This document shows, piece after piece, positions 1 through 5,753 of a stretch of 6,558 nt of DNA (positions are counted from its first letter, which is position 1; each line of letters starts with the position of its first letter). The position numbers and the translations under genes were made by a program. The notes under the pieces were generated by a model. That model saw nothing but the letters and a program-made list of their open reading frames with translations. It searched no databases and had not been told where the DNA came from. This DNA is from Lachnospiraceae bacterium (GTDB taxonomy: Bacteria > Bacillota > Clostridia > Lachnospirales > Anaerotignaceae). The stretch lies in contig JAQVIB010000119.1 in assembly GCA_028695945.1 (NCBI GenBank), forward strand, positions 1 to 6,558, written 5' to 3'.

Positions 1-297
1 TTCCTCAACAACCTCTTTAATATCTTTAATACCTGCTGTTGTTGCATTTATTTGTACGAAACTGCGTTTTGTTGTGTTTGCAATTATTTTAGCCAGTGTA
101 GTTTTTCCCGTTCCAGGTGGACCATACAACAATATTGAATTCAACTGATCCGCCTTTATGGCACGGTAAAGCAATTTATCCTTGCCAATAATATGCTGTT
201 GTCCAACAAATTCCTCAAGAGTAGTTGGTCTTAGCCTTGCGGCAAGCGGTGCTTCGGTTTTCATATTCTTTTGTCGGTTGTATTCAAATAAATTCAT
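1..297 (-). CDS. rarA: Replication-associated recombination protein A (RarA/MgsA), N-terminal part, cut by window edge
   Basis: This is an AAA+ ATPase of the clamp-loader-like RarA/MgsA/WRNIP1 family, which acts in the cytoplasm at stalled replication forks. I translated 99 residues from the ATG at 295-297; the reading frame stays open to base 1. Seen: the N-terminal segment MNLFEYNRQ, then PLAARLRPTTLEEFVGQ (residues 17-33), the usual family opening, and a Walker A motif GPPGTGKT at 59-66. This is followed by FVQINATTAGIKDIK at about 80-94, the segment that separates RarA from RuvB and DnaX, which share the Walker A. Walker B, sensor motifs and the C-terminal tetramerisation domain lie outside the window; full-length members run about 420-440 residues. 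The SD AAGGGG (305-310) sits 7 nt from the ATG and overlaps the stop codon of the upstream HAD gene (gap 11 nt). Co-transcription and probably translational coupling are therefore likely. The family call is secure. Confidence 0.93.
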   Translation of the reverse strand, partial: MNLFEYNRQKNMKTEAPLAARLRPTTLEEFVGQQHIIGKDKLLYRAIKADQLNSILLYGPPGTGKTTLAKIIANTTKRSFVQINATTAGIKDIKEVVEE

Positions 298-308
298 ATT
301 GGTTCCCC

Positions 309-1142
309 TTATAGAAAAAACTTGGAAAGTGCTTCAGCAACACCGTCGTTATCGTTGGAAAGAGTTACGTAGTCAGCCACTGCTTTTACGCTTTCGTCTG
401 CATTATCCATAGCAACGCCCATACCTACAAGCTCCAGCATATCTATATCGTTTCTTTCATCTCCAAAAGCAATAACTTCCTTCGGTGAAATTTTAAAATA
501 ATCGCATAACAGTTTAACACCTCGTGCTTTGCCCATTCCTTGATGATTTATAAACAAAAATTCCTTCCATAAAAGGTCACGCACCTCAATACTTTGGTAG
601 CCTTGGTTTCTAACTATTGAGGTTATTTCCCGGGTTATCTCGTCCTCTGCACCAATAACCACTTGGTAAATGGGGCCTTTTACTTGGCAAAGTTCGTCTG
701 GACTATTTACATACCTAATACCACCCATGTAGCTTTTAACTCTGCCAGTAAAATTATGTTTATTAAAACAATCGTATTTTCGATGTGCCTTTGTTGGAAG
801 ATACTTGTAATATTTGTAACCATCGGAAACCTCAATAAACGTGTTCCGTTCAGCTCCAAGCTTAACAATTTTTTTCACGTTTTCCCTACTCATACTCATG
901 TCAAGCACAGGCTTACCTACAACTGGATCATATATTAATATTCCGTCAATACAAACAAATGGTACTTTTAACCCAAGCTTTTTGGCTATAGGCATTGCTT
1001 TAGTTATGTTTCGCCCTGTACAAACAGTAAATGGAATACCTCTATCTGTTACCTTTTTAATTGTTTGCAATGTTTTTTGCGATATATTTCCTTTACTGTC
1101 TACAAGCGTACCATCAATGTCTGTAACAGCCAATTTATACAT
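309..1142 (-). CDS. Cof-type HAD-IIB family hydrolase
   Basis: Predicted cytoplasmic Mg-dependent phosphatase of the HAD superfamily, Cof/YidA-like subgroup, 277 residues, normal for the family (about 260-290). Seen: motif I DIDGT at 8-12 (nucleophile D8, acid/base D10), motif II CTGR with T42, the motif III lysine K205 in GMGKARGVK, and motif IV GDERND at 227-232 (D228, D232). The C-terminal NDNDGVAEAL segment is typical. The C2 cap lies at roughly 85-195. Family members dephosphorylate sugar phosphates, nucleotides or flavin/pyridoxal phosphates; the substrate here cannot be read from sequence. One deviation is CIDGILIYD at 64-72, where Cof proteins usually have NGA. I chose the ATG at 1142 because AGGTGA (1148-1153) lies 5 nt before it. 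A GTG three codons upstream (1151) falls inside that SD and is unlikely. It is the first gene of an operon with rarA and has its own promoter (1172-1200). Confidence 0.9.
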   Translation of the reverse strand: MYKLAVTDIDGTLVDSKGNISQKTLQTIKKVTDRGIPFTVCTGRNITKAMPIAKKLGLKVPFVCIDGILIYDPVVGKPVLDMSMSRENVKKIVKLGAERNTFIEVSDGYKYYKYLPTKAHRKYDCFNKHNFTGRVKSYMGGIRYVNSPDELCQVKGPIYQVVIGAEDEITREITSIVRNQGYQSIEVRDLLWKEFLFINHQGMGKARGVKLLCDYFKISPKEVIAFGDERNDIDMLELVGMGVAMDNADESVKAVADYVTLSNDNDGVAEALSKFFL

Positions 1143-1171
1143 AATAATCACCTATATCTCTGTTTTTATTG

Positions 1172-1200
1172 AATATACACTTTTAAAATCACTTTGTCAA
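1172..1200 (-). promoter_or_regulatory. Sigma-A-type promoter of the HAD-rarA operon
   Basis: Read on the minus strand: TTGACA (1195-1200), a 17-nt spacer, then TATATT (1172-1177). The -35 is a perfect consensus match and the -10 is 5 of 6. The expected start near 1165 gives a leader of about 22 nt that carries the AGGTGA ribosome binding site. The -35 lies only 7 bp beyond the T-run of the EF-G paralogue's terminator, so the operon is insulated from that gene and driven separately. Confidence 0.85.
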
Positions 1201-1207
1201 TTAAGGC

Positions 1208-1259
1208 AAAAAAATCCCGATTTGTATAGACAACAAATTATAGTCTACGCAAATCGGGA
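1208..1259 (-). terminator. Intrinsic terminator of the EF-G-like gene
   Basis: A 10-bp perfect stem pairs 1215-1224 with 1250-1259 (TCCCGATTTG / CAAATCGGGA). It continues through one wobble and one mismatch into 5 more pairs (1227-1231 with 1243-1247), with an 11-nt AT-rich loop. On the minus strand the stem is followed by seven T (1208-1214) and preceded by an A-run-complement tract next to the gene's stop codon, which is 19 nt away. On the plus strand there is no T-run after the stem, so it is a minus-strand terminator. Confidence 0.92.
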
Positions 1260-1278
1260 AAAAATCCATCCTAGTTTT

Positions 1279-3375
1279 TTATTTTTCTACCTGTTTCTTT
1301 CTTTTTTCAATTACAACTTTCTGAATTTCCATTGGTGCTTCTTCATATCTTTCAAAATAATATTTGTATTCGCCACGGCTTTGAGTCATAGATCTAAGGT
1401 CTGTACAATATTTAAACATTTCGCTCATAGGTACTTCTGCGGAAATTCTCATATTTTTGCCCTCAGGGTCCATTTTAAGAATACGCCCTCTTCTTTTATT
1501 CACATCACCCATTATATCGCCCATGTATTTTTCAGGAACAAGCACCTCTACATGTGCAATAGGTTCAAGTATTGTAGGCTTAGCCTGCATAAGACCATCC
1601 TTAAATGCCATAGATGTAGCCATTTTAAATGCCATTTCACTGGAATCCACTGGGTGATAGCTGCCATCAATAAGTGCTGCTTTTAAACCAACAACTGGGT
1701 AATTTGCCAAAACACCATGGTCAACACATTCTTGAATTCCCTTTTCAACTGCAGGGAAATATTGCCTTGGAACAGAACCACCGAAAATCTTTTCTTCAAA
1801 TACATACTGCTTTGTAAGGTCACCTGATGGTTCAAAAACCATAAGTACATCTCCAAACTGACCATGCCCACCAGACTGTTTTTTATATTTTCCTCTTATT
1901 TCAATTTTTGCTTTAATCATTTCTCTAAAAGGAATTATTGGTTCTGTAAGTATTGCTTCTATTTTATATTTCCCTTTAAGCTTATCCAAAAGTATCTCCA
2001 AATGCTGTTCGCCTATTCCATAAACAAGAGATTGTTTCGTTTCTGTATTAATCTCCGTTTTAATAGTAGGATCTTCCTCTTTAAGCTTTGTAAGGGCTGC
2101 AGAAATTTTGTCCTCATCGCCCTTGCCTTTTGGTTCAATTGCCATAGAATGAACGGACTCTGGATAAACAATTTTTGGAAGAATTACAGGAAATTCTTTT
2201 GAACAAAGTGTGTCCTGAGTGGAGGTATTCATAAGCTTTGCAAGAGCACCAATATCGCCAGCTTGTAATTCTTCAACTTCTATCTGCTCTTTTCCTCTTA
2301 CAACATAAATATGTGCCACTTTTTCAAGTGTATCCTTAGCCGGGTTATATATAGTTTTATCTTTTGTAAGCTTTCCACTCATTACTTTAAAAATATTAAG
2401 TCTGCCGACATATGGGTCTGCAATTGTTTTAAATACGAGAGCGGAAAAGTGATCATCTGGCGAATTTCTTCTTTTAATTGTTTCACCAGTTTTTACATCT
2501 TCACATTCAACCACAGGTCTGCACAGGTTTGAAGGTGGCATATATTTAACAATAGAATTCATAAGTACCTTAATACCATATCCAAGTGTTACAGCACCAC
2601 AAAGCACAGGTGCAACCGCACTGCTTAAAATTCCGGCATTAAGACCTCTGTAAATTTCTTCCTCTGTAATTTCTTCACCGTTAAAATATTTTTCAAGAAG
2701 CTCATCATCTGCCTCTGCTGCCGCTTCAATAAGCATTCCTCTAAGGCTTTCAACCTCTCCAGTCATAATTTCTGGTACTTCTGCCTCAATAAGTATTTTC
2801 CCTTCCTTTGTTTCTTGAATAATACGTGCTTCTCTCTCTACACAATTAATAAATCCAATAAATTTTCCGTTATCATCACGCAATGGAATTTGGAAAGGAG
2901 CAATTGCTTTGCCAAATTTTTTTCGCATCTGCCCTAAAACAGTATTAAAGTTTGCATTTTCATCATCCATCTGGTTAACAAGAATCATCCTTGGCATAGC
3001 TATTTCTTCGCAGTAATCCCATGCTTTTTCAGTTCCAACCTCAGGACCAGATTTGCCTGAAACAACAATAAGTGCCGCATCTGCCGCTGCAACTGCCGCC
3101 TTAACCTCGCCAACAAAATCAAAATATCCTGGTGTGTCAATAAAATTAATTTTTGTTTTCATCCATTCAACGGGAACAATTGAGGACTGAATAGATACTC
3201 CTCGTTTTATTTCCTCTGGGTCATAATCGCTGGTGGTATTTCCGTCGGAAACTTTACCAAATCTTTTTGTTGCACCTGAAACATAAAGTGCAGATTCTGT
3301 AACACTTGTCTTTCCACAGCCACTGTGACCCAAAATCACAATGTTTCTTACTTCACCTGTCGCATAAGTCTTCAT
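1279..3375 (-). CDS. Elongation factor G-like GTPase (EF-G paralogue, FusA2 type)
   Basis: A 698-residue translational GTPase with full EF-G architecture: G domain (1 to about 285), domain II (about 305-395), domain III (about 400-480), domain IV (about 483-602) and domain V (about 603-685). Seen: G1 GHSGCGKT at 16-23; switch I RGVSI at 58-62, where canonical EF-G has RGITI; G3 DTPGYFDF at 80-87, with Tyr84 where canonical EF-G has the catalytic His of DTPGH; G4 NQMD at 134-137 instead of NKMD; and CGA at 259-261 near G5. Domain IV keeps GKYKKQSGGHGQFG (495-508) and DGSYHPVDSSE (570-580); domain V keeps YMGDIMGDVNKRRGRI (617-632). The main EF-G (FusA) keeps the canonical residues, so this is a paralogue. 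Related EF-G2 proteins can bind ribosomes but differ in GTPase activity; the activity here is unknown. The ATG at 3375 is chosen for GGAGGT (3382-3387) 6 nt upstream; an 18-codon extension to 3429 has no such site. It is a single-gene unit with its own terminator. Confidence 0.93.
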   Translation of the reverse strand: MKTYATGEVRNIVILGHSGCGKTSVTESALYVSGATKRFGKVSDGNTTSDYDPEEIKRGVSIQSSIVPVEWMKTKINFIDTPGYFDFVGEVKAAVAAADAALIVVSGKSGPEVGTEKAWDYCEEIAMPRMILVNQMDDENANFNTVLGQMRKKFGKAIAPFQIPLRDDNGKFIGFINCVEREARIIQETKEGKILIEAEVPEIMTGEVESLRGMLIEAAAEADDELLEKYFNGEEITEEEIYRGLNAGILSSAVAPVLCGAVTLGYGIKVLMNSIVKYMPPSNLCRPVVECEDVKTGETIKRRNSPDDHFSALVFKTIADPYVGRLNIFKVMSGKLTKDKTIYNPAKDTLEKVAHIYVVRGKEQIEVEELQAGDIGALAKLMNTSTQDTLCSKEFPVILPKIVYPESVHSMAIEPKGKGDEDKISAALTKLKEEDPTIKTEINTETKQSLVYGIGEQHLEILLDKLKGKYKIEAILTEPIIPFREMIKAKIEIRGKYKKQSGGHGQFGDVLMVFEPSGDLTKQYVFEEKIFGGSVPRQYFPAVEKGIQECVDHGVLANYPVVGLKAALIDGSYHPVDSSEMAFKMATSMAFKDGLMQAKPTILEPIAHVEVLVPEKYMGDIMGDVNKRRGRILKMDPEGKNMRISAEVPMSEMFKYCTDLRSMTQSRGEYKYYFERYEEAPMEIQKVVIEKRKKQVEK

Positions 3376-3381
3376 AAATCT

Positions 3382-3387
3382 ACCTCC
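3382..3387 (-). promoter_or_regulatory. Ribosome binding site that fixes the start of the EF-G-like gene
   Basis: A perfect GGAGGT on the minus strand, 6 nt before the ATG at 3375. It decides for this start over the longer open frame beginning at 3429, whose extra N-terminal residues have no counterpart in EF-G. Confidence 0.88.
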
Positions 3388-3569
3388 AATATTATATATT
3401 TGGTACAAATTTGAATGTTTATAACCCAAGGCTTTAAGTATAATATATACTGCCTATGTTTTTTATTATTCTATAACTAGCACAAATCTCCTTTTTTTAA
3501 AATAAAAAAAGTTTATTTTTAGCAAAACCTTACAAAAATCATCTTTCACTTCTGTTTATTAATGAATTT

Positions 3570-3615
3570 AAAAATTAAAGGACATATATCCTCTTTTCCA
3601 AGAGTACATATGCCC
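3570..3615 (-). terminator. Intrinsic terminator of the DUF362 gene
   Basis: A hairpin of 16 positions pairs 3580-3595 with 3600-3615 around a 4-nt loop (GGAA on the minus strand), with one mismatch. On the minus strand it is followed by TTTAATTTTT. Two positions are A/C mismatches in plus-strand RNA but U-G wobble pairs in minus-strand RNA, which independently supports minus-strand use. It lies about 53 nt after the DUF362 stop. Confidence 0.8.
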
Positions 3616-3668
3616 CGCTAAATCTAAATTTACTTTTCTTATTTTTGAATTAATAAGCGTTTCCCTTA

Positions 3669-4775
3669 TTAAATTTCTATAAGTTCATAATTCATAGAAC
3701 CTACACCAATTTTTTGTGCATGTTCAAGACATCCTCGCCAATCAGTGGTTGGATGCATATGGTGGAAATGGTCAGCATCCCCATGTTCACAATGCTCATC
3801 AATAGCACATCCATGAATAATAGGCTGTTTGTTTGCCATATCTGCACATGCCATGTCAATTGCTACAGGGTCGAAGGACGCAAACATACCAACATCAGGT
3901 ATAAGCGGCATGTCATTTTCTGCATGACAATCACAAAATGGAGATACATCAATAAGCAGGCTAATATGGAAATGTGGTCTCTCTTTTACAACTGCATAGG
4001 AATACTCTGCCATTTTACAGTTAAAACTTTCCATAGACACTTTGTAATCTGGCTTTACAGCATCAAAAGCACAAACGCCAATACATCTGCCACAGCCAAC
4101 GCATTTGTCTAAATTAATAGATGCCTTTTTATCTGTAAATGTTATTGCATCATGTGCACAAATTTTTGCACACTTTCCACAGCCAACACAACGCTTTGTG
4201 GCAATAAATGGCTTGCCATCGGAATGCATTTCCATCTTACCAGCACGGCTTCCACTGCCCATACCAAGGTTTTTAATTGCACCGCCAAAACCTGCCTGCT
4301 CGTGTCCCTTAAAGTGATTTAATGATATAATAATATCTGCATCCATAATAGCTGCACCAATTTTTGCATTTTTAACGTATTCCCCGTTAATAGGCACTAT
4401 TGTTTCGTTTGTACCTTTAATACCGTCTGCAATAATTACATGACATCCTGTTGTAAATGGATTATATCCGTTTTCGTAAGCCGCTTCCATATGCTCTATT
4501 CCGTCTTTCCTTCTGCCAACGTAAAGAGTATTACAGTCAGTTAAAAAAACCTTTCCTCCAAAACTTTTAATAACGTCAGCAACTGTTTTTGCGTAATTTG
4601 GTCTAAGATACGCAAGATTTCCTGGCTCACCAAAGTGAATTTTTATTGCAGCAAATTTTTTATTAAAATCAATTTCACCAATGCCTGCTGTTTTAATTAA
4701 TTTTTCCAATTTTTGCAAAAGGTTTTCACCAGGTTTTGCTCTTAAATTAGTAAAATATACTTTTGATTTTTCCAT
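3669..4775 (-). CDS. DUF362 domain-containing protein with two 4Fe-4S clusters
   Basis: A 368-residue cytoplasmic protein of the DUF362 family; its physiological reaction is not established. Seen: an N-terminal DUF362 region (about 1-185) with IKIHFGEPGN at 44-53, FLTDCNTLY at 77-85 and the Gly-rich FGGAIKNLGMGSGSRAGK at 163-180. A ferredoxin-like insert follows, with two CxxCxxCxxxC motifs: C196/C199/C202/C206 and C225/C228/C231/C235. In both, the residue after the last Cys is Ala rather than the usual Pro. The second DUF362 part has PFCDC (279-283) and FDPVAIDMACADM (301-313), ending in IGVGSMNYELI (356-366), typical of the family. A Cys/His/Asp-rich stretch at 321-341 (HGCAIDEHCEHGD, then HFHHMHP) is unusual. 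The inferred role is an electron-transfer or metal-dependent enzyme in an anaerobe. The ATG at 4775 has GGAGG (4784-4788) 8 nt upstream. It is a single gene, divergent from DUF1540, with its own terminator. Confidence 0.9.
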   Translation of the reverse strand: MEKSKVYFTNLRAKPGENLLQKLEKLIKTAGIGEIDFNKKFAAIKIHFGEPGNLAYLRPNYAKTVADVIKSFGGKVFLTDCNTLYVGRRKDGIEHMEAAYENGYNPFTTGCHVIIADGIKGTNETIVPINGEYVKNAKIGAAIMDADIIISLNHFKGHEQAGFGGAIKNLGMGSGSRAGKMEMHSDGKPFIATKRCVGCGKCAKICAHDAITFTDKKASINLDKCVGCGRCIGVCAFDAVKPDYKVSMESFNCKMAEYSYAVVKERPHFHISLLIDVSPFCDCHAENDMPLIPDVGMFASFDPVAIDMACADMANKQPIIHGCAIDEHCEHGDADHFHHMHPTTDWRGCLEHAQKIGVGSMNYELIEI

Positions 4776-4855
4776 TATATTTTCCTCCGTATTTTAAAAA
4801 TAAATTTCTCCTTATTGGGTACAATACTATTATTCCAACGAAAGGAGGTTTTACA

Positions 4856-5038
4856 ATGAATAACAAAGCATCTGCTAATATGGCAATTAAATGTACTGTA
4901 CAGCAGTGTTCACATCACTGTCCAGATCAAAACTACTGTTCATTAGACTCAATTACAGTTGGCACACATGAATATAACCCAACTCAAGACCAATGTACAG
5001 ATTGTAAGTCATTTATGAACGTTGGCGGGGTTATCTAA
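4856..5038 (+). CDS. DUF1540 domain-containing small Cys-rich protein
   Basis: A 60-residue protein with six cysteines: C13, C18, C22, C28, C47 and C50. The pattern IKCTVQQCSHHC...YCSLDSITVG...QCTDCKSF matches DUF1540, a small family common in Clostridia and Bacilli. Function is unknown; the spacing suggests one small metal-binding or redox-sensitive fold (inference). It has no signal peptide or membrane segment. The start is set by a perfect AAAGGAGG (4841-4848) 7 nt before the ATG; the longer frame open from 4763 runs through the neighbouring gene's ribosome site and is rejected. It is divergent from the DUF362 gene across 80 bp and convergent with the cyclophilin. A TACAAT (4820-4825) could be its -10, but no good -35 is visible. 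Confidence 0.9.
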   Translation: MNNKASANMAIKCTVQQCSHHCPDQNYCSLDSITVGTHEYNPTQDQCTDCKSFMNVGGVI

Positions 5039-5057
5039 TTCCCCAGCAATTTAACAC

Positions 5058-5098
5058 AAGCCGGATTTTCAAAGCTTATTGTTTTGATAATCCGGCTT
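5058..5098. terminator. Shared hairpin terminator between convergent DUF1540 and cyclophilin genes
   Basis: A perfect 10-bp stem AAGCCGGATT / AATCCGGCTT (5058-5067 with 5089-5098) extends, after a T/T mismatch, by 5 more pairs (5069-5073 with 5083-5087) around a 9-nt loop. It sits 19 nt after the DUF1540 stop and 10 nt after the cyclophilin stop. Because it is symmetric it can serve both strands. The tails are weak: CTTTAATATTAATTT on plus, CTTGTGTT on minus. Confidence 0.8.
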
Positions 5099-5108
5099 TA
5101 ATATTAAT

Positions 5109-5627
5109 TTACATAGTTGTTGGCTGTGGATATTCCTCACCAAATGTTTCTACTGTAACCTCAGTCATAATCTGTGGTTCAACAGGAACATCACCTCTGC
5201 TAGTTTTAACGCTAGCAAGCTTGTCCACAACATCCATTCCTTCTGTCACTTTACCAAAAGCAGCATATGCTCCGTCAAGGTGTGGTGCATCCTTGTGCAT
5301 AATGAAGAATTGGCTTCCTGCTGAGTCTGGACGCATACTTCTTGCCATAGATATAACACCAGGTTCATGCTTAAGGTTATTTTCAAAACGATTTTGTGAA
5401 AACTCACCTTTAATTGTGTAGCCTGGGCCACCCATGCCAGTACCTTCTGGGCATCCGCCTTGAATCATAAATCCTTTAATAATTCTGTGAAAACCAAGGT
5501 TATTGTAGTAGCCTTTGTTTATAAGTGAAATAAAGTTGTTTACTGTGTTTGGCGCAACTTGTGGATATAGCTCTATCTTTATGGTGTCCTCGCCGTTAAT
5601 TTTAATAGTTACTATTGGATTACTCAC
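5109..5627 (-). CDS. Cyclophilin-type peptidyl-prolyl cis-trans isomerase
   Basis: A single-domain cytoplasmic cyclophilin of 172 residues that would catalyse cis-trans isomerisation of Xaa-Pro bonds in folding proteins. Seen: SNPIVTIKINGEDTIKIELYP near the N-terminus, the catalytic block FHRIIKGFMIQGG at 46-58 (R48, F53, M54, Q56), GSQFFIMH at 104-111 (Q107, F108) and HLDGAYAAFGKV at 116-127. His116 stands where human CypA has the cyclosporin-contacting Trp121, a common bacterial change. It has no signal peptide or lipobox. Start choice: the ATG at 5636 directly abuts the only SD-like sequence (GAAAGG, 5637-5642), too close for use. The GTG at 5627 lies 9 nt from it and gives the usual N-terminus (M-S-N-P-I-V). 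I therefore prefer 5627; the ATG would add three residues. It has its own promoter at 5664-5692 and shares a terminator with DUF1540. Confidence 0.93.
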   Translation of the reverse strand: MSNPIVTIKINGEDTIKIELYPQVAPNTVNNFISLINKGYYNNLGFHRIIKGFMIQGGCPEGTGMGGPGYTIKGEFSQNRFENNLKHEPGVISMARSMRPDSAGSQFFIMHKDAPHLDGAYAAFGKVTEGMDVVDKLASVKTSRGDVPVEPQIMTEVTVETFGEEYPQPTTM

Positions 5628-5636
5628 TTCTATCAT

Positions 5637-5642
5637 CCTTTC
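5637..5642 (-). promoter_or_regulatory. Ribosome binding site deciding the cyclophilin start
   Basis: GAAAGG on the minus strand is followed immediately by ATG (5634-5636) and, 9 nt later, by GTG (5625-5627). Normal SD spacing favours the GTG. Confidence 0.6.
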
Positions 5643-5644
5643 GG

Positions 5645-5656
5645 GTTAATATTAAC
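5645..5656. repeat. 12-bp perfect palindrome in the cyclophilin leader
   Basis: GTTAATATTAAC is its own reverse complement. It lies between the predicted transcription start (about 5657, minus strand) and the ribosome binding site of the cyclophilin gene. It could be an operator or simply AT-rich sequence; a single copy is seen in the window. Confidence 0.4.
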
Positions 5657-5663
5657 AAAGGGT

Positions 5664-5692
5664 ATTATATTATAAATCCCAATAAGTAGCAA
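5664..5692 (-). promoter_or_regulatory. Sigma-A-type promoter of the cyclophilin gene
   Basis: On the minus strand: TTGCTA (5687-5692), a 17-nt spacer, TATAAT (5664-5669). The -10 is perfect and the -35 matches 4 of 6. The start is expected near 5657, giving a leader of about 30 nt. A second overlapping TATAAT lies 5 bp upstream, but it has no -35 at proper distance. Confidence 0.8.
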
Positions 5693-5702
5693 GCTTTTTT
5701 AC

Positions 5703-5731
5703 TTTACACGAACATATGTTTGTGTTATAAT
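5703..5731 (+). promoter_or_regulatory. Sigma-A-type promoter of the dinB-like gene
   Basis: TTTACA (5703-5708), 17-nt spacer, TATAAT (5726-5731), with TGT just before the -10 making an extended -10 (TGnTATAAT). Seven T (5731-5737) follow, and the first purine is A5738, a likely transcription start. That leaves only about 16 nt before the TTG start codon, just enough for the ribosome binding site. Confidence 0.88.
5709..5722 (+). promoter_or_regulatory. LexA/DinR (SOS) operator in the dinB promoter
   Basis: CGAACATATGTTTG matches the Bacillus DinR/LexA consensus CGAAC-RNRY-GTTYC at 13 of 14 positions (last base G, not C). The core AACATATGTT is a perfect palindrome. The box lies wholly within the -35/-10 spacer, where a bound repressor would block RNA polymerase. 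A translesion polymerase directly downstream is a classic SOS target, so repression by LexA and induction by DNA damage is the expected regulation. Confidence 0.88.
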
Positions 5732-5739
5732 TTTTTTAT

Positions 5740-5746
5740 GGAGGTG
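5740..5746 (+). promoter_or_regulatory. Ribosome binding site fixing the TTG start of the dinB-like gene
   Basis: GGAGGTG, 7 nt before the TTG at 5754-5756. No ATG or GTG in this frame lies upstream within the transcript, and the protein homology begins right at this TTG. Confidence 0.85.
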
Positions 5747-5753
5747 GGTAATA

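Larger units (their letters stand above)
3376..3668. other. AT-rich intergenic region between the EF-G-like and DUF362 genes
   Basis: This 293-bp gap holds the DUF362 terminator (3580-3615) and the EF-G leader. The best -10 candidate for the EF-G gene on the minus strand is TATACT (3437-3442), preceded by a TATATAT stretch. No recognisable -35 lies 16-18 nt upstream of it, so the promoter is unresolved. An AT-only inverted repeat, CTTTTTTT/AAAAAAAG (3491-3498 with 3504-3511), lies between the terminator and this region; it may be a simple A/T tract. I see no RNA gene, riboswitch-like fold or supported small gene. Confidence 0.5.

Noticed and set aside
841..1686. Long open plus-strand frame across the HAD and EF-G genes
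   Set aside because: It is antisense to two well-supported genes, runs through a terminator and a promoter, and its translation is low-complexity Phe/Ser/Ile-rich with no family features.
3376..3429. 18-codon N-terminal extension of the EF-G-like protein
   Set aside because: No ribosome site precedes 3429, whereas GGAGGT lies 6 nt before the ATG at 3375, and EF-G proteins begin there.
3460..3490. Minus-strand AAGGAG followed by GTG and a five-codon frame upstream of the EF-G-like gene, possible leader peptide
   Set aside because: The frame is only five codons, there is no attenuator-type alternative hairpin beside it, and no promoter upstream of it was identified.
3491..3511. A/T-only inverted repeat CTTTTTTT/AAAAAAAG
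   Set aside because: A-T pairs only except one; it is likely a chance A/T tract, and the DUF362 transcript already has a better terminator before it.
3562..3621. 19-codon plus-strand frame in the intergenic region
   Set aside because: It has no ribosome binding site and coincides with the DUF362 terminator hairpin.
4763..4855. Longer DUF1540 frame starting inside the DUF362 gene
   Set aside because: The perfect AAAGGAGG at 4841-4848 lies inside this extension and points to the ATG at 4856; the added residues do not resemble the family.
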